Source: Pseudomonas sp. LP_7_YM
Lineage (GTDB): Bacteria; Pseudomonadota; Gammaproteobacteria; Pseudomonadales; Pseudomonadaceae
Assembly (NCBI RefSeq): GCF_004364435.1
Contig: NZ_SOCT01000014.1
Coordinates: forward strand, 46,107-110,106
Direction of reading: 5' to 3'
Length of the DNA: 64,000 nucleotides
In this document: positions 16,698-25,303 of the stretch, one piece after another
How the letters are laid out: each line of letters begins with the position of its first letter
How positions within the stretch are numbered: the first letter of the stretch is position 1
Translations under genes and position numbers: made by a program
The notes under the pieces: model-generated
Databases searched by the model: none
Told to the model about the DNA's origin: nothing
The model's input: the letters and a program-made list of their open reading frames with translations, nothing else

Positions 16698-18745
16698 GCT
16701 GCCGCGTCCTCACTCAAGCCGCAGTGGCGCAGGAGTGCATCGATCGAAGGCTCGCGTCCGCGGAAGTCGACGAACAGCACCATCGGCGCCTGCGAGCCAC
16801 CACGGGCCAGAATCGCTTCACGGAAAGCGCGCCCGGTTTGGGCATTGAGCACGCCGTCTTCTTCGAACTTGGAGAAAGCGTCGGCCGAAAGCACTTCAGC
16901 CCACTTATAGCTGTAGTAACCAGCCGCATAACCGCCTGCAAAAATGTGCGCGAAGCTGTTGGGGAAGCGGTTGTAAGCAGGTGGGCGCATCACCGATACC
17001 TCGTCGCGCACCCCATCGAGGACTTGCAGCGTGGTGCGGCCATCGCCATGGGTGGCATGCAGTTCGAAGTCGAAAAGCGAGAACTCCAGCTGGCGCACCA
17101 TCATCAGGCCGGACTGGAAATTCTTCGCCGCGAGCATCTTCTCCAGCAGATCCTGAGGCAGCGGCTCGCCGGTTTCATAGTGGCCGGAGATCAGTGCCAA
17201 ACCGTCCGGTTCCCAGCACCAGTTCTCCATGAACTGACTTGGCAGCTCGACCGCGTCCCAAGCCACGCCGTTGATGCCCGAGGCACCCGCATGTTCAACG
17301 CGGGTCAGCAAGTGATGCAGGCCATGGCCGAATTCGTGGAACAGGGTGGTGACTTCATCGTGGGTCAGCAGGGCAGGCTTGCCGGGTGACGCCGGAGTGA
17401 AGTTACACACCAGATTGGCAACAGGGCTTTGCAGGGAGCCACCGGAGGTACGGCGACGGTCGCGGGCGCCGTCCATCCAGGCACCGCCACGCTTGTTGGC
17501 GCGGGCGTAGAGATCGAAGAAGAAGCGTCCGACATGCTGTCCGTTCTCTTTGATCTCAAACAGGCGAACATCCGGGTGCCAGGTATCGAAGCCTTTCTGC
17601 TCGGCGATTTCGATGCCGTACAGCTTTTGTACGATGGCAAACAGGCCGCTCAACACTTTGTCGATCGGGAAATAGGCGCGAAGGGTTTCCTGGGACACGC
17701 TGTAACGCTGTTCACGCAATTTCTCGCCATAGAAACCCGTGTCCCAGCTTTGCAGATCCGCACAGCCCTGTTCAGCGGCATACGCCTTGAGCTCTTGCAG
17801 ATCCTGAGCAGCGAATGGTTTGCTGCGCTTGGCCAGATCGCGCAGGAAACTTAGCACCTGATCGCTGGATTCGGCCATTTTGGTCGCCAGACTCAGCTCT
17901 GAGAAGCTGGAAAAGCCCAGCAGCCTGGCCAGCTCCTGGCGCAGATCGAGGATCTGCTCCATCACCGGGCCATTGTCGTTTTTGCCTGCATTGGGGCCCT
18001 GATCAGAGGCGCGAGTGCAGTAGGCTGCGTAGACTTCTTCACGCAGCGCACGGTCCTGAGCGTAGGTCATCACCGCGTAGTAGCTCGGGAATTCCAGAGT
18101 GATCAGGTAGCCTTCCAGGCCCTTGGCCTGGGCGGCTGCCGCCATTTGCCCCTTGGCCGAATCGGTCAGACCGGCGAGAGCGGCTTCATCAGCGACGTGT
18201 TTGGTCCACGCTTGCGTGGCATCGAGCAACTGATTGGAGAACTGGCTGCCCAGCTCCGACAGCTTGCTCTGCACCTCGGCGTAGCGCGTCTGCTGCTCGG
18301 GCGGCAGGTCGATACCCGACAGTCGGAAATCACGCAGCGAGTGTTCCAGAATGGTTTTCTGCGCCACGTCGTAGCTGCTGGCCTCTGGGCCGTTGGCCAA
18401 GGCTTCAAAGGCCTGGAACAGCTCGCGATTCTGGCCCATCTCGGTCGAATAGGCGCTCAGCGCAGGCAGGCAAGACTCATAGGCCTCACGCAGCTCAGCA
18501 CTGTTACACACGGCGTTAAGATGGCTAACCGGGCTCCAGGCAGCGCCCAGGCGGTCGTTGAGCTCGTCCATCGCCAGCACCAGGCCAGCCCATGTAGGCT
18601 GTCTGCCCTGCTTGGCAAGAAGGTCCGCGATCGCGACACGATTGTCTGCCAGAATCTGGTCAATGGCAGGTTTTACGTGCTCGGCGCGGATCGCCGAGAA
18701 AGGTGGCAGGTCGTAGGATTGCAAAAGAGGGTTGTTCGCGCTCAC
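16694..18745 (-). CDS. prlC: Oligopeptidase A (M3 family zinc metallopeptidase)
   Basis: Cytoplasmic peptidase that degrades oligopeptides, including cleaved signal peptides. The catalytic zinc motif HEFGHGLHHL (HExxH) lies near residue 470, with the downstream ligand Glu in the WDAVELPSQFMENW segment. The start is a GTG at 18745, preceded by AAGGTG, giving (V)SANNPLLQSYDLPPFSAI, the usual pseudomonad N-terminus; upstream codons to 18781 read as non-conserved. The length is 683 residues, like E. coli PrlC. It is divergent from the gamma-carbonic anhydrase-like gene. Confidence 0.95.
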   Translation of the reverse strand: MSANNPLLQSYDLPPFSAIRAEHVKPAIDQILADNRVAIADLLAKQGRQPTWAGLVLAMDELNDRLGAAWSPVSHLNAVCNSAELREAYESCLPALSAYSTEMGQNRELFQAFEALANGPEASSYDVAQKTILEHSLRDFRLSGIDLPPEQQTRYAEVQSKLSELGSQFSNQLLDATQAWTKHVADEAALAGLTDSAKGQMAAAAQAKGLEGYLITLEFPSYYAVMTYAQDRALREEVYAAYCTRASDQGPNAGKNDNGPVMEQILDLRQELARLLGFSSFSELSLATKMAESSDQVLSFLRDLAKRSKPFAAQDLQELKAYAAEQGCADLQSWDTGFYGEKLREQRYSVSQETLRAYFPIDKVLSGLFAIVQKLYGIEIAEQKGFDTWHPDVRLFEIKENGQHVGRFFFDLYARANKRGGAWMDGARDRRRTSGGSLQSPVANLVCNFTPASPGKPALLTHDEVTTLFHEFGHGLHHLLTRVEHAGASGINGVAWDAVELPSQFMENWCWEPDGLALISGHYETGEPLPQDLLEKMLAAKNFQSGLMMVRQLEFSLFDFELHATHGDGRTTLQVLDGVRDEVSVMRPPAYNRFPNSFAHIFAGGYAAGYYSYKWAEVLSADAFSKFEEDGVLNAQTGRAFREAILARGGSQAPMVLFVDFRGREPSIDALLRHCGLSEDAAA

Positions 18746-18835
18746 GGTTTGGCACCTTGGCAGAAAGAAACACTTGAGCATCTTAATTACAATCGGCGCT
18801 GACCGCAGCTATCAGTGCCAGAGAAGGAGCCTATC

Positions 18836-19384
18836 GTGGCTATTCGCACGTTCCAGAATCACACGCCAGCCCTTGGCGAGCGGGTCTTTGTCGATCATTC
18901 GGCCATTGTCATCGGCGACGTTGAAATCGGCGCCGACAGCTCGGTCTGGCCGCTGACGGTGATCCGCGGCGACATGCACCGCATCCGCATCGGCGCCCGT
19001 ACCAGCGTTCAGGACGGCAGCGTGCTGCACATCACCCACGCAGGCCCCTTCAACCCGGAGGGTTTTGCGCTGTTGATCGGCGATGAAGTGACCATCGGCC
19101 ACAAGGTCATGCTGCACGGTTGCTCGATTGGCAGCCGGATTCTGATCGGCATGGGCAGCACGATCATGGACGGCGCGGTGGTCGAAGATGAGGTGATTAT
19201 CGGCGCGGGCAGTCTCGTTCCTCCGGGAAAGCGTCTGGAGAGCGGCTTTCTGTATGTGGGTCGCCCGGTCAAACAAGTACGGCCGCTGACCGAAAAAGAG
19301 ACCGCGTTCTTCCCCTACAGCGCTACCAACTACGTCAAGCTCAAGGATCAGCACCTGGCTGAGGGTTTCGATACACCCTGCTGA
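18836..19384 (+). CDS. Gamma-carbonic anhydrase family protein (left-handed beta-helix)
   Basis: Hexapeptide-repeat trimer of the YrdA/PaaY type. Repeats such as VIGDVEIGADSSVWPLTVIRGDMHRIRIGARTSVQDGSVLH build the beta-helix, and the three zinc ligands are the His in DGSVLHITHAG and TIGHKVMLHG. It ends with the usual C-terminal helix (PLTEKETAFFPYSATNYVKLKDQHL). I start at GTG 18836 because GGAG precedes it and the N-terminus AIRTFQNHTPALGERVF is conserved in pseudomonads. The length is 182 residues. Carbonic anhydrase activity of this subgroup is often low or undetected, so the enzymatic role is uncertain. Confidence 0.88.
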   Translation: MAIRTFQNHTPALGERVFVDHSAIVIGDVEIGADSSVWPLTVIRGDMHRIRIGARTSVQDGSVLHITHAGPFNPEGFALLIGDEVTIGHKVMLHGCSIGSRILIGMGSTIMDGAVVEDEVIIGAGSLVPPGKRLESGFLYVGRPVKQVRPLTEKETAFFPYSATNYVKLKDQHLAEGFDTPC

Positions 19385-19417
19385 GATGTTTATCCAAGGC
19401 TGCCCGTGAGAGACGAA

Positions 19418-20068
19418 ATGCATTACCAGAATATTCTGTTCGACCTGGACGGCACCCTGACCGATCCGCGCGAAGGCATCACCCGTTCGATCCAGTTTGC
19501 ATTGAGTAAACTGGGCATCGATGAACCCGACATCACCCGACTCGAACACTTCATCGGTCCGCCCCTGTTAGAGCAGTTTATGCATGCCTACGCGTTTGAC
19601 GAACCGAAGGCCTGGGAAGCAGTAGGCTTCTATCGAGAGCGCTTCAAGGTCACGGGCCTTTACGAAAACGTGGTGTTCGATGGCGTGTTCGAACTGCTCG
19701 ACCTGCTGTCTGATCAGGGACGCACGCTGTTCATCGCCACCTCCAAGCCCTGGGTGTTCGCGCGGGAAATCGCCCGCCATTTTGACTTTGCCCGGCACTT
19801 CAAACTGATCTATGGCAGCGAGCTGGACGGCACACGGACCGACAAGGTTGAGCTGATCCGGCATTTGCTGGACGAGGAAAAGCTTGATCCGAAGCAGACG
19901 TTGATGATCGGCGATCGCAAACACGACTTGATTGGCGGCAAGCGCAACGGGCTGGATGTCGCAGCAGTGGGCTATGGTTTTGGCAGCCGTGAAGAGTTGC
20001 AGGCTGAAGCGCCGACTTATCATTTCGAGTCGTTGCAGGCGCTGCATCAGGCGTTTCTCAAACACTGA
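19418..20068 (+). CDS. HAD-family phosphatase (phosphoglycolate phosphatase-like)
   Basis: Haloacid dehalogenase-superfamily hydrolase. Motif I is FDLDGTLTD with the nucleophile Asp, motif II is the TSK in FIATSKPWVFA, and motifs III/IV are the Lys of the TDKVEL region and MIGDRKHD. The helical cap lies between residues 15 and 80. The start at ATG 19418 follows GAGAGACG; a GTG at 19406 is an alternative. The length is 216 residues. It lies 33 bp after the gamma-carbonic anhydrase-like gene and is probably co-transcribed. The substrate is not evident. Confidence 0.85.
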   Translation: MHYQNILFDLDGTLTDPREGITRSIQFALSKLGIDEPDITRLEHFIGPPLLEQFMHAYAFDEPKAWEAVGFYRERFKVTGLYENVVFDGVFELLDLLSDQGRTLFIATSKPWVFAREIARHFDFARHFKLIYGSELDGTRTDKVELIRHLLDEEKLDPKQTLMIGDRKHDLIGGKRNGLDVAAVGYGFGSREELQAEAPTYHFESLQALHQAFLKH

Positions 20069-20127
20069 AACCACAGGAGCAGACCTGACCAGCACTGATC
20101 GAAATTGCTCACACAGGTGAAATGTAT

Positions 20128-21192
20128 TCAGCCCGGCTTGGCTAACCGCGCCAACGCTGCCTTGCGCTGATCCGTGGGCAATCCGCCCAAATGTTCGACG
20201 GCATCAAAAAATGCAGGCCAAGCGCCGTTGACCTGATTGAACAGCCTCTCGAACGCCGGAACCCACTGGTCATACAGCCCGATGGGCAGCAGGCGTGCGT
20301 TGTTCATCGGCGCATAGATCCAGCTGTCGAAACGCTTGTCGCCGCCCCATTGGCTGTCGCGCAGCTGCCGGTACTCCACGCGCAGACGCTCGAATTCGGC
20401 GGCCTTGCGCTGACGCATAACCTGTGGGGCCAGCGGCGCGGCATACAAGGCTTTCAGGCGCTCGCGGGTATGGAGTACCAACCGGGTCAATTGATCGCGA
20501 CGCCGGGTTTCGGATGACGCAGTTTCGGCAGGCATGCCACGTTCCGCGCGCCATTGGCGGGTGCCTTCTTCTTCAACGAAGGTGGCGTAAGACTCGTTGA
20601 ACTCGCTGTCGTCCTTTACATAAAAACGCTGATGCGCCAGCTCATGGAAGATCAGGGTGGCCAGGCGTTCATCGCCCCAAACCATCATCGAACTGATGAT
20701 CGGGTCGTTGAACCAGCCAAGCGTCGAATAGGCCTCAACGCCACTCACGTACACGTCCTTGCCGTCGCGCTTCTGCAAAGCTGCCTCACCTCGCGCCGCG
20801 CCTTGGCTGTAGTAACCGCGGTAGGCGACACAGCCCGCAATCGGGAAGCAGTGGGTGACCGGGTCGAGGGAAAACTCGCCAGTGGCGAAGACGTTCCAAA
20901 CCACGTAAGGGCGATGGATGTCGGCGTACAGTCGGTAGCTTTTATTATCCGGCAGGTGCAAATGCTGGCTGGCGAAGTCCCGCGCCTGCTGCGACTTGAG
21001 CAGATGATCGCGCAAGTTAGGGTCACGCTGCGGATCGGTAATCACTTGCGCTACCGGCTCGCGAGCGCGCAACAGGGCTAGCTGACCGCTGGCCAATTGC
21101 GTGTAATAGGAAAGACTGGAGCAACCGCTAATGAGTAAAATCGCCAGCATTGGCAAGGCGCGCCGGAACCCCGGAATGTTCAATCGATTCAT
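20128..21192 (-). CDS. Putative lipoprotein aminopeptidase (zinc-dependent, PF10023 type)
   Basis: Predicted exported metallopeptidase. A signal peptide ends in a lipobox (LLISGC), so it should be anchored to a membrane. The zinc motif HELAHQ lies near residue 183 with the third ligand in the following NESYATFVEEEG segment, as in gluzincins. The family pattern includes YRGYYSQGAA, YSTLGWFNDPI and the C-terminal NNARLLPIGLYDQWVPAFERL. The length, 354 residues, is typical of the proteobacterial putative aminopeptidase family; the activity itself has not been shown as far as I know. Confidence 0.8.
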   Translation of the reverse strand: MNRLNIPGFRRALPMLAILLISGCSSLSYYTQLASGQLALLRAREPVAQVITDPQRDPNLRDHLLKSQQARDFASQHLHLPDNKSYRLYADIHRPYVVWNVFATGEFSLDPVTHCFPIAGCVAYRGYYSQGAARGEAALQKRDGKDVYVSGVEAYSTLGWFNDPIISSMMVWGDERLATLIFHELAHQRFYVKDDSEFNESYATFVEEEGTRQWRAERGMPAETASSETRRRDQLTRLVLHTRERLKALYAAPLAPQVMRQRKAAEFERLRVEYRQLRDSQWGGDKRFDSWIYAPMNNARLLPIGLYDQWVPAFERLFNQVNGAWPAFFDAVEHLGGLPTDQRKAALARLAKPG

Positions 21193-21301
21193 GCAGCGGC
21201 CTTTACGTCAAAATACAAAAGTTGCCCACCGCCGCCGTTATGCCGTACAGCCGACCTGTGACGCAACCAACATTGTCATCTGCCTGAATGCGGAGTCTGT
21301 C

Positions 21302-21718
21302 ATGCGCTTGCCCCTGTCAATCATAGCTTTGAGTCTGCTGGCGGGATGCGCAGGCCCGCTGCCTGCGGTCGATCCTCAGAGGGCCTGGATCGATCTGCAC
21401 ACCTTCACCGGCAAAACACTGATGGCCGACAAGCTCGATGGCGTACGCACCGAAGACGGCCGTTATTTTCAGGTCACCCCAGGCAAGCACACGCTGGAGG
21501 TTCGCTACGACTATGAGTACGCGTCCGGCGGACTGGGCTTGTCGATGGACATTTACAATGAGCTGACCTGCTACGTCACCATCGACTATGACCACTTCGA
21601 AGCGGGGCAGCGATATCGGCTGGACGTGCGCCACGTGGCTAACAGCATCGATGCGCAATTGCGTGACGAGCAGCGCAGAGTGCTGGCGCAAGAGGGCCGG
21701 GTTTTTTGTATCCCGTGA
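21302..21718 (+). CDS. Small conserved lipoprotein
   Basis: A 138-residue protein with a signal peptide ending in the lipobox LLAGC, so it should be lipidated. The mature part predicts beta-strands (TPGKHTLEVRYDYEYASGGLGLSMDIYNELTCYVTIDYDHFEAGQRYRLDVRH), which resembles a small beta-sandwich of the kind seen in envelope lipoproteins. The start at ATG 21302 is chosen because it gives the signal peptide; the frame upstream is not conserved-looking. It is divergent from the aminopeptidase gene. Function is unknown. Confidence 0.75.
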   Translation: MRLPLSIIALSLLAGCAGPLPAVDPQRAWIDLHTFTGKTLMADKLDGVRTEDGRYFQVTPGKHTLEVRYDYEYASGGLGLSMDIYNELTCYVTIDYDHFEAGQRYRLDVRHVANSIDAQLRDEQRRVLAQEGRVFCIP

Positions 21719-21751
21719 TGCGGTGAGCGTGCAGATCGGGGGCTATCGATG

Positions 21752-21846
21752 ACCTGTGGAGGCGAGCTTGCTGCGTATGGGTCCGCAGATTCACAACATA
21801 ACTAACGGCTGCGAGTCGGACGCCGCGAGTAAGCTCGCTCCCACCG
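21752..21846. repeat. REP/REPIN-like inverted pair
   Basis: GTGGAGGCGAGCTTGCTGCG on the left and GCGAGTAAGCTCGCTCCCAC on the right form an inverted pair about 55 bp apart. This is the common Pseudomonas REP form with the GAGCTTGCTCGC core. It lies in the gap between convergent genes. Confidence 0.65.
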
Positions 21847-21907
21847 AAGTCGTCTTCTGCCACGCCACAGTTGTGGTCATTTCCGCCCCTCTGCGCCGGC
21901 CTGCAAA

Positions 21908-22141
21908 TTACCGATCATTATTCTGATAGATGATCTTCTTCGTGCCGTTGTCGCAGGTGCCCTTGACCATGTTGGGGTCCTTGGCTTCGTCATTGCTCAC
22001 AATCTCGAGCGTGTAAGAGCTGACGTTCTGCGCCTGGATCTTGGCCTCGATCTCAGCCTTAAGTTCTTCACAGGGTTTGGGGGCGGCGAACACACTGGTG
22101 GTCAGTGCGCAGAGGATCAGGGTTACGGCTAAACGCTTCAT
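21908..22141 (-). CDS. DUF1161 small exported protein (copy 1)
   Basis: A 77-residue exported protein: signal peptide MKRLAVTLILCALTTSVFA, then the DUF1161 pattern PCEELKAEIEAKIQAQNVSSYTLEIV and a second Cys in VKGTCDNGTKKIIYQ, which probably forms a disulfide with the first. The start at ATG 22141 is preceded by GGAGTCGACC; the frame upstream is spurious. A paralogue lies at 24218-24442, about 2 kb away. Function is unknown. Confidence 0.85.
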   Translation of the reverse strand: MKRLAVTLILCALTTSVFAAPKPCEELKAEIEAKIQAQNVSSYTLEIVSNDEAKDPNMVKGTCDNGTKKIIYQNNDR

Positions 22142-22275
22142 GGTCGACTCCTTCGAGGCCGCGCGATACGCAGCGGCCACTCATGTGACATTGCTCGCCG
22201 CCGCCGGTTCTCTGCCCTCGGAAACGCAGATGACCCGCATAGGCGGGCCATCGAGGTCGTGCGCTGAGCGAAGGG

Positions 22276-22707
22276 TCAGCTCAGCAGGGTGGCATCCAGG
22301 GTGATCTTGGCGGAGAGTAGCTTGGACACCGGGCAGCCTTCTTTGGCTTTGGCGGTCAGTTCATCGAACTGCGCTTGGGTAGCGCCTGGAATCTTGGCCT
22401 TGAGAATCAGGTGCACAGCAGTAATAGAGAAACCACCATCCACCTGATCCAGTTTCACTTCAGCCTGCGTATCGATGGCGTCGGCTTTCAAACCGGCGTC
22501 GCCGAGAATCATCGACAGGGCCATCGAGAAGCAACCCGCGTGGGCTGCGCCGATCAGTTCTTCCGGGTTGGTGCCCTCGCCGCCTTCGAAGCGCGCTTTG
22601 AAACCGTAGGGCGCTTCACGCAGCACGCCGGTTTCAGTGGAGATGCTACCGGTACCAGACTTCAGGTCACCTTCCCAATGTGCGGATGCTTTCTTGACGA
22701 TGCTCAT
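22276..22707 (-). CDS. osmC: OsmC-type peroxiredoxin
   Basis: Thiol peroxidase that reduces organic hydroperoxides. At 143 residues it has the OsmC pattern: AHWEGDLKSGTGSISTETG at the N-terminus and the two catalytic Cys in AHAGCFSMALS (near 60) and KEGCPVSKLLS (near 125). This pattern matches OsmC rather than Ohr. GAGGAGACACC precedes the ATG. OsmC genes are usually induced by osmotic stress and stationary phase. It is divergent from the flavin-dependent oxidoreductase gene. Confidence 0.92.
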   Translation of the reverse strand: MSIVKKASAHWEGDLKSGTGSISTETGVLREAPYGFKARFEGGEGTNPEELIGAAHAGCFSMALSMILGDAGLKADAIDTQAEVKLDQVDGGFSITAVHLILKAKIPGATQAQFDELTAKAKEGCPVSKLLSAKITLDATLLS

Positions 22708-22995
22708 GGTGTCTCCTCGTGAAAATAAGTGCGATTGGCTCGCACTGGACTAAAAGTGTGAGGAGTGTAGGCGGAACTTAGTTCCGCGGTTCTCACAGGC
22801 CAGCGTTATTTGCTGATTTCTCGCCGCGACAAATCCGACCAAATTAGTAGGAAATTGCTACTTCCCCATTGCAACCTGAAAATACGGCCTTATCCTAAAG
22901 CCTTAACGCAAATATTTAGGCTTAACGCAGGTTTGCTCTCGCGCCTTCGAGCTGGCGGCGCCTGGCCAAGCCCTCAAGAGGATCCATCACAGCCT

Positions 22996-23997
22996 ATGAA
23001 ACGCTTAGCTGATGTGAAGATTTCCACGCTCGACCTGGTGCCGGTTCGCGAAGATAAAGGACCGGCAGAATCGCTGCGCAACTCCCTGGACCTGGCTCAA
23101 CACGTCGAGAAGTGGGGTTACAACCGGTTCTGGGTGGCCGAGCACCACAATATGGATGGCATCGCCAGCTCCGCAACTTCGGTATTGCTGGCTTATCTGG
23201 CAGGCGGCACCTCAACTATCCGGGTCGGCTCGGGCGGCGTCATGTTGCCAAACCACGCCCCGCTAGTGATCGCCGAACAATTTGGCACCTTGGCAAGCCT
23301 CTATCCCGGTCGTATCGACCTGGGCTTGGGTCGTGCGCCGGGTTCCGATCAAATGACCGCCCGCGCCCTGCGCCGTGAACGCTCCGGCAGCGCCGACGAC
23401 TTCCCGGATGATGTCGCAGAGTTGATGAGCTATCTTGGCCCGCGCCAGCCGCACCAACGGGTGATCGCTGTGCCAGGCACCAACACCAACGTGCCGATCT
23501 GGCTGCTGGGCTCAAGCCTGTTCAGCGCGCAACTGGCCGGGCAACGCGGTTTGCCCTACGCCTTCGCTTCGCACTTCGCCCCACGCTTCATGCACGAGGC
23601 GATTCGCGTCTATCGCAACCACTTCCAGCCTTCGGCAGTGCTGGATAAGCCGTATGTGATGCTCGGCGTACCGTTGGCGGCGGCTGACACCGACGAGCGC
23701 GCTGAATACCTGGCAACCTCGGTGTATCAACGAATCCTGAGCTTGATTCGTGGGCAAAGTCTGATGCAGAAGCCACCGGTCGAAAGCATGAACGGGTTGT
23801 GGTTGCCCCATGAGCGCGAGGCAGTCATGGACTTCTTCGGTATCGCGATGGTCGGCGGCCCGGAAAAGATTCGCGCCAAGCTGGACGTACTGCTGGAACA
23901 GACCGACGCCGACGAGTTGATCTTCACCTGCGACATGTACGAACACGCCGACCGGTTGCGCTCTTATGAGATTCTCGCTCAGGTAGCGAGAGGCTAA
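22996..23997 (+). CDS. Luciferase-like flavin-dependent oxidoreductase (YhbW-like)
   Basis: Bacterial-luciferase fold monooxygenase, substrate unknown. The typical segments are STLDLVPVREDKGPAESLRNSLDLAQHVEKWGYNRFWVAEHHNM at the start, IRVGSGGVMLPNHAPLVIAEQFGTLASLYPGRIDLGLGRAPG in the middle, and GGPEKIRAKLDVLLEQTDADELIFTC near the end. The length is 333 residues from ATG 22996; the frame is open to 22810, but upstream codons do not match the family. E. coli YhbW is the closest familiar protein. Confidence 0.87.
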   Translation: MKRLADVKISTLDLVPVREDKGPAESLRNSLDLAQHVEKWGYNRFWVAEHHNMDGIASSATSVLLAYLAGGTSTIRVGSGGVMLPNHAPLVIAEQFGTLASLYPGRIDLGLGRAPGSDQMTARALRRERSGSADDFPDDVAELMSYLGPRQPHQRVIAVPGTNTNVPIWLLGSSLFSAQLAGQRGLPYAFASHFAPRFMHEAIRVYRNHFQPSAVLDKPYVMLGVPLAAADTDERAEYLATSVYQRILSLIRGQSLMQKPPVESMNGLWLPHEREAVMDFFGIAMVGGPEKIRAKLDVLLEQTDADELIFTCDMYEHADRLRSYEILAQVARG

Positions 23998-24017
23998 ATT
24001 CCTGAGCGCAATCAGAC

Positions 24018-24104
24018 TGTGGTAGCGAATTCATTCGCGATGGGTGGGTGCATTAATGGATGTCCATCAGTTGCACCGTCTCGCGAATGACTTCGTTCCC
24101 ACAC
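24018..24104. repeat. REP/REPIN-like inverted pair
   Basis: GTGGTAGCGAATTCATTCGCGA and TCGCGAATGACTTCGTTCCCAC face each other with a spacer of about 45 bp. This is the GCGAATTCATTCGC variant of the Pseudomonas REP. Confidence 0.75.
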
Positions 24105-24167
24105 TGGGTTGACCCCGATTTCAAGGGTCGGACACGACCTCACCCAGGGCACGCTCACCGGGCCCAT

Positions 24168-24198
24168 AAAAAAACCGACGCCAATGCGTCGGTTTTTG
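24168..24198 (-). terminator. Terminator for the second DUF1161 gene
   Basis: ACCGACGC (24174-24181) and GCGTCGGT (24186-24193) form a stem with a CAAT loop, flanked by A and T runs on both sides. It can act in both directions; it lies about 20 bp beyond the stop of the leftward DUF1161 gene. Confidence 0.85.
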
Positions 24199-24217
24199 TA
24201 TGCTGCAACGGACCACA

Positions 24218-24442
24218 TCAGCCGCGCTTGTATACCAGTTCCTTGGTGCCGCCTTCGCAGGTCCCGACGACTTTGCCATCGGCAGCGCTGCCCTTATCCA
24301 CGGCTTCCAGGGTGTAGGACGAAGCACCATTGGCCTTGATCTTTGCGTCGATCTCCGCTTTCACGTCATCGCACGACTTTCCGGCCGCCATGGTGGTGCC
24401 TGCAATGCTTAACAACCCTACTGCCAACAGAATCTTCTTCAT
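24218..24442 (-). CDS. DUF1161 small exported protein (copy 2)
   Basis: A 74-residue exported protein with signal peptide MKKILLAVGLLSIAGTTMA. The mature part SCDDVKAEIDAKIKANGASSYTLEAV ... VVGTCEGGTKELVYKRG matches DUF1161 and the copy at 21908-22141, with the two Cys conserved. GAGGGAGTG precedes the ATG. Function is unknown; the two copies differ enough to be old paralogues. Confidence 0.87.
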   Translation of the reverse strand: MKKILLAVGLLSIAGTTMAAGKSCDDVKAEIDAKIKANGASSYTLEAVDKGSAADGKVVGTCEGGTKELVYKRG

Positions 24443-24584
24443 CAGTCACACTCCCTCGTCAGGCGCTTTGCAAGCGTAAAGGCCGCTCGAAAGAAGCGGC
24501 CCTGTCACACAATACCCGTGTCGCATTCACGACAGTGCGGTAGGTATAGCGAAGGTTGTGGCATTCAGCCAGTGCAAAAGTTCA

Positions 24585-24800
24585 TCAACTCTTGTCGAGG
24601 CGAAACCCTACTTTGATGGTCACCTGAAAGTGTTCCACCTTACCGTCCTTGATGTGACCTCGAGTTTCCAGCACTTCGAACCATTCCAGAAACTTCACGG
24701 TTTCGGCCGCTTGGGCGATTGCATTCTGAATCGCATCGTCAACGCCAGTGGTCGACGAGCCGACCAGTTCAAGCAGCTTGTAGGTGTGGTGATCAGACAT
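24585..24800 (-). CDS. Dodecin family flavin-binding protein
   Basis: Small 71-residue protein that assembles into a dodecamer storing flavins. The sequence HTYKLLELVGSSTTGVDDAIQNAIAQAAETVKFLEWFEVLETRGHIKDGKVEHFQVTIKVGFRL is a full-length dodecin, with the Trp (EWFEV) that stacks on the flavin and the Gln of HFQVTIKV. It stands between small exported or stress-related genes. Confidence 0.92.
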   Translation of the reverse strand: MSDHHTYKLLELVGSSTTGVDDAIQNAIAQAAETVKFLEWFEVLETRGHIKDGKVEHFQVTIKVGFRLDKS

Positions 24801-24976
24801 GGCAGTTTCTCCAGGGGGTCTTCAATGGCCGTAACAGCGAAATCGCTCTATACGTCAGTCGCGAAAAGCCTCCGAAAAGTTCACAAATAAAGGCACTTGC
24901 AAACCGCACTGCACTTTCTGGAAGCGCTGTAGTCGGAATCAACACACGCCACTCATCATTGCAGGAGAGTTAAATC

Positions 24977-25303
24977 ATGGCATTCACGTCATCCCGTAAA
25001 GCGTCATTGCAAAGTATGGAAGCTGAAATCGAAAGTCTGCTCAAGTCTTTGGAAGGCTTGAAGTCGGACGCTTCGGACGAGTCGCGCAAAACCCTGAAAA
25101 CCCTCAAAGCCAACGCCGAAAGCGCGCTGAGCCATTCGCGCAGTCTGCTGAGCGATGTCTATGAGGATGTCAAAGTGAAGACCCGCGAAACCAGCGTTGC
25201 AACACGCGACTACGCGCAAGAACACCCATGGACCACTGCTGGCGTTGCTGTCGGCGCGGTCGGTCTGCTGGCTGCCTATTTGCTGTGCAAACGCAGCAAC
25301 TGA
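24977..25303 (+). CDS. DUF883 (ElaB/YqjD-like) membrane-anchored protein
   Basis: A 108-residue protein. Residues 8-80 form an amphipathic, heptad-like helix (MEAEIESLLKSLEGLKSDASDESRKTLKTLKANAESALSHSRSLL); EHPWTTAGVAVGAVGLLAAYLLCKR is the C-terminal membrane segment typical of the family. ElaB and YqjD bind ribosomes at the inner membrane in stationary phase in E. coli; the role in Pseudomonas is inferred only. GGAGAG precedes the ATG. It converges with trpI, whose stop is adjacent. Confidence 0.87.
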   Translation: MAFTSSRKASLQSMEAEIESLLKSLEGLKSDASDESRKTLKTLKANAESALSHSRSLLSDVYEDVKVKTRETSVATRDYAQEHPWTTAGVAVGAVGLLAAYLLCKRSN

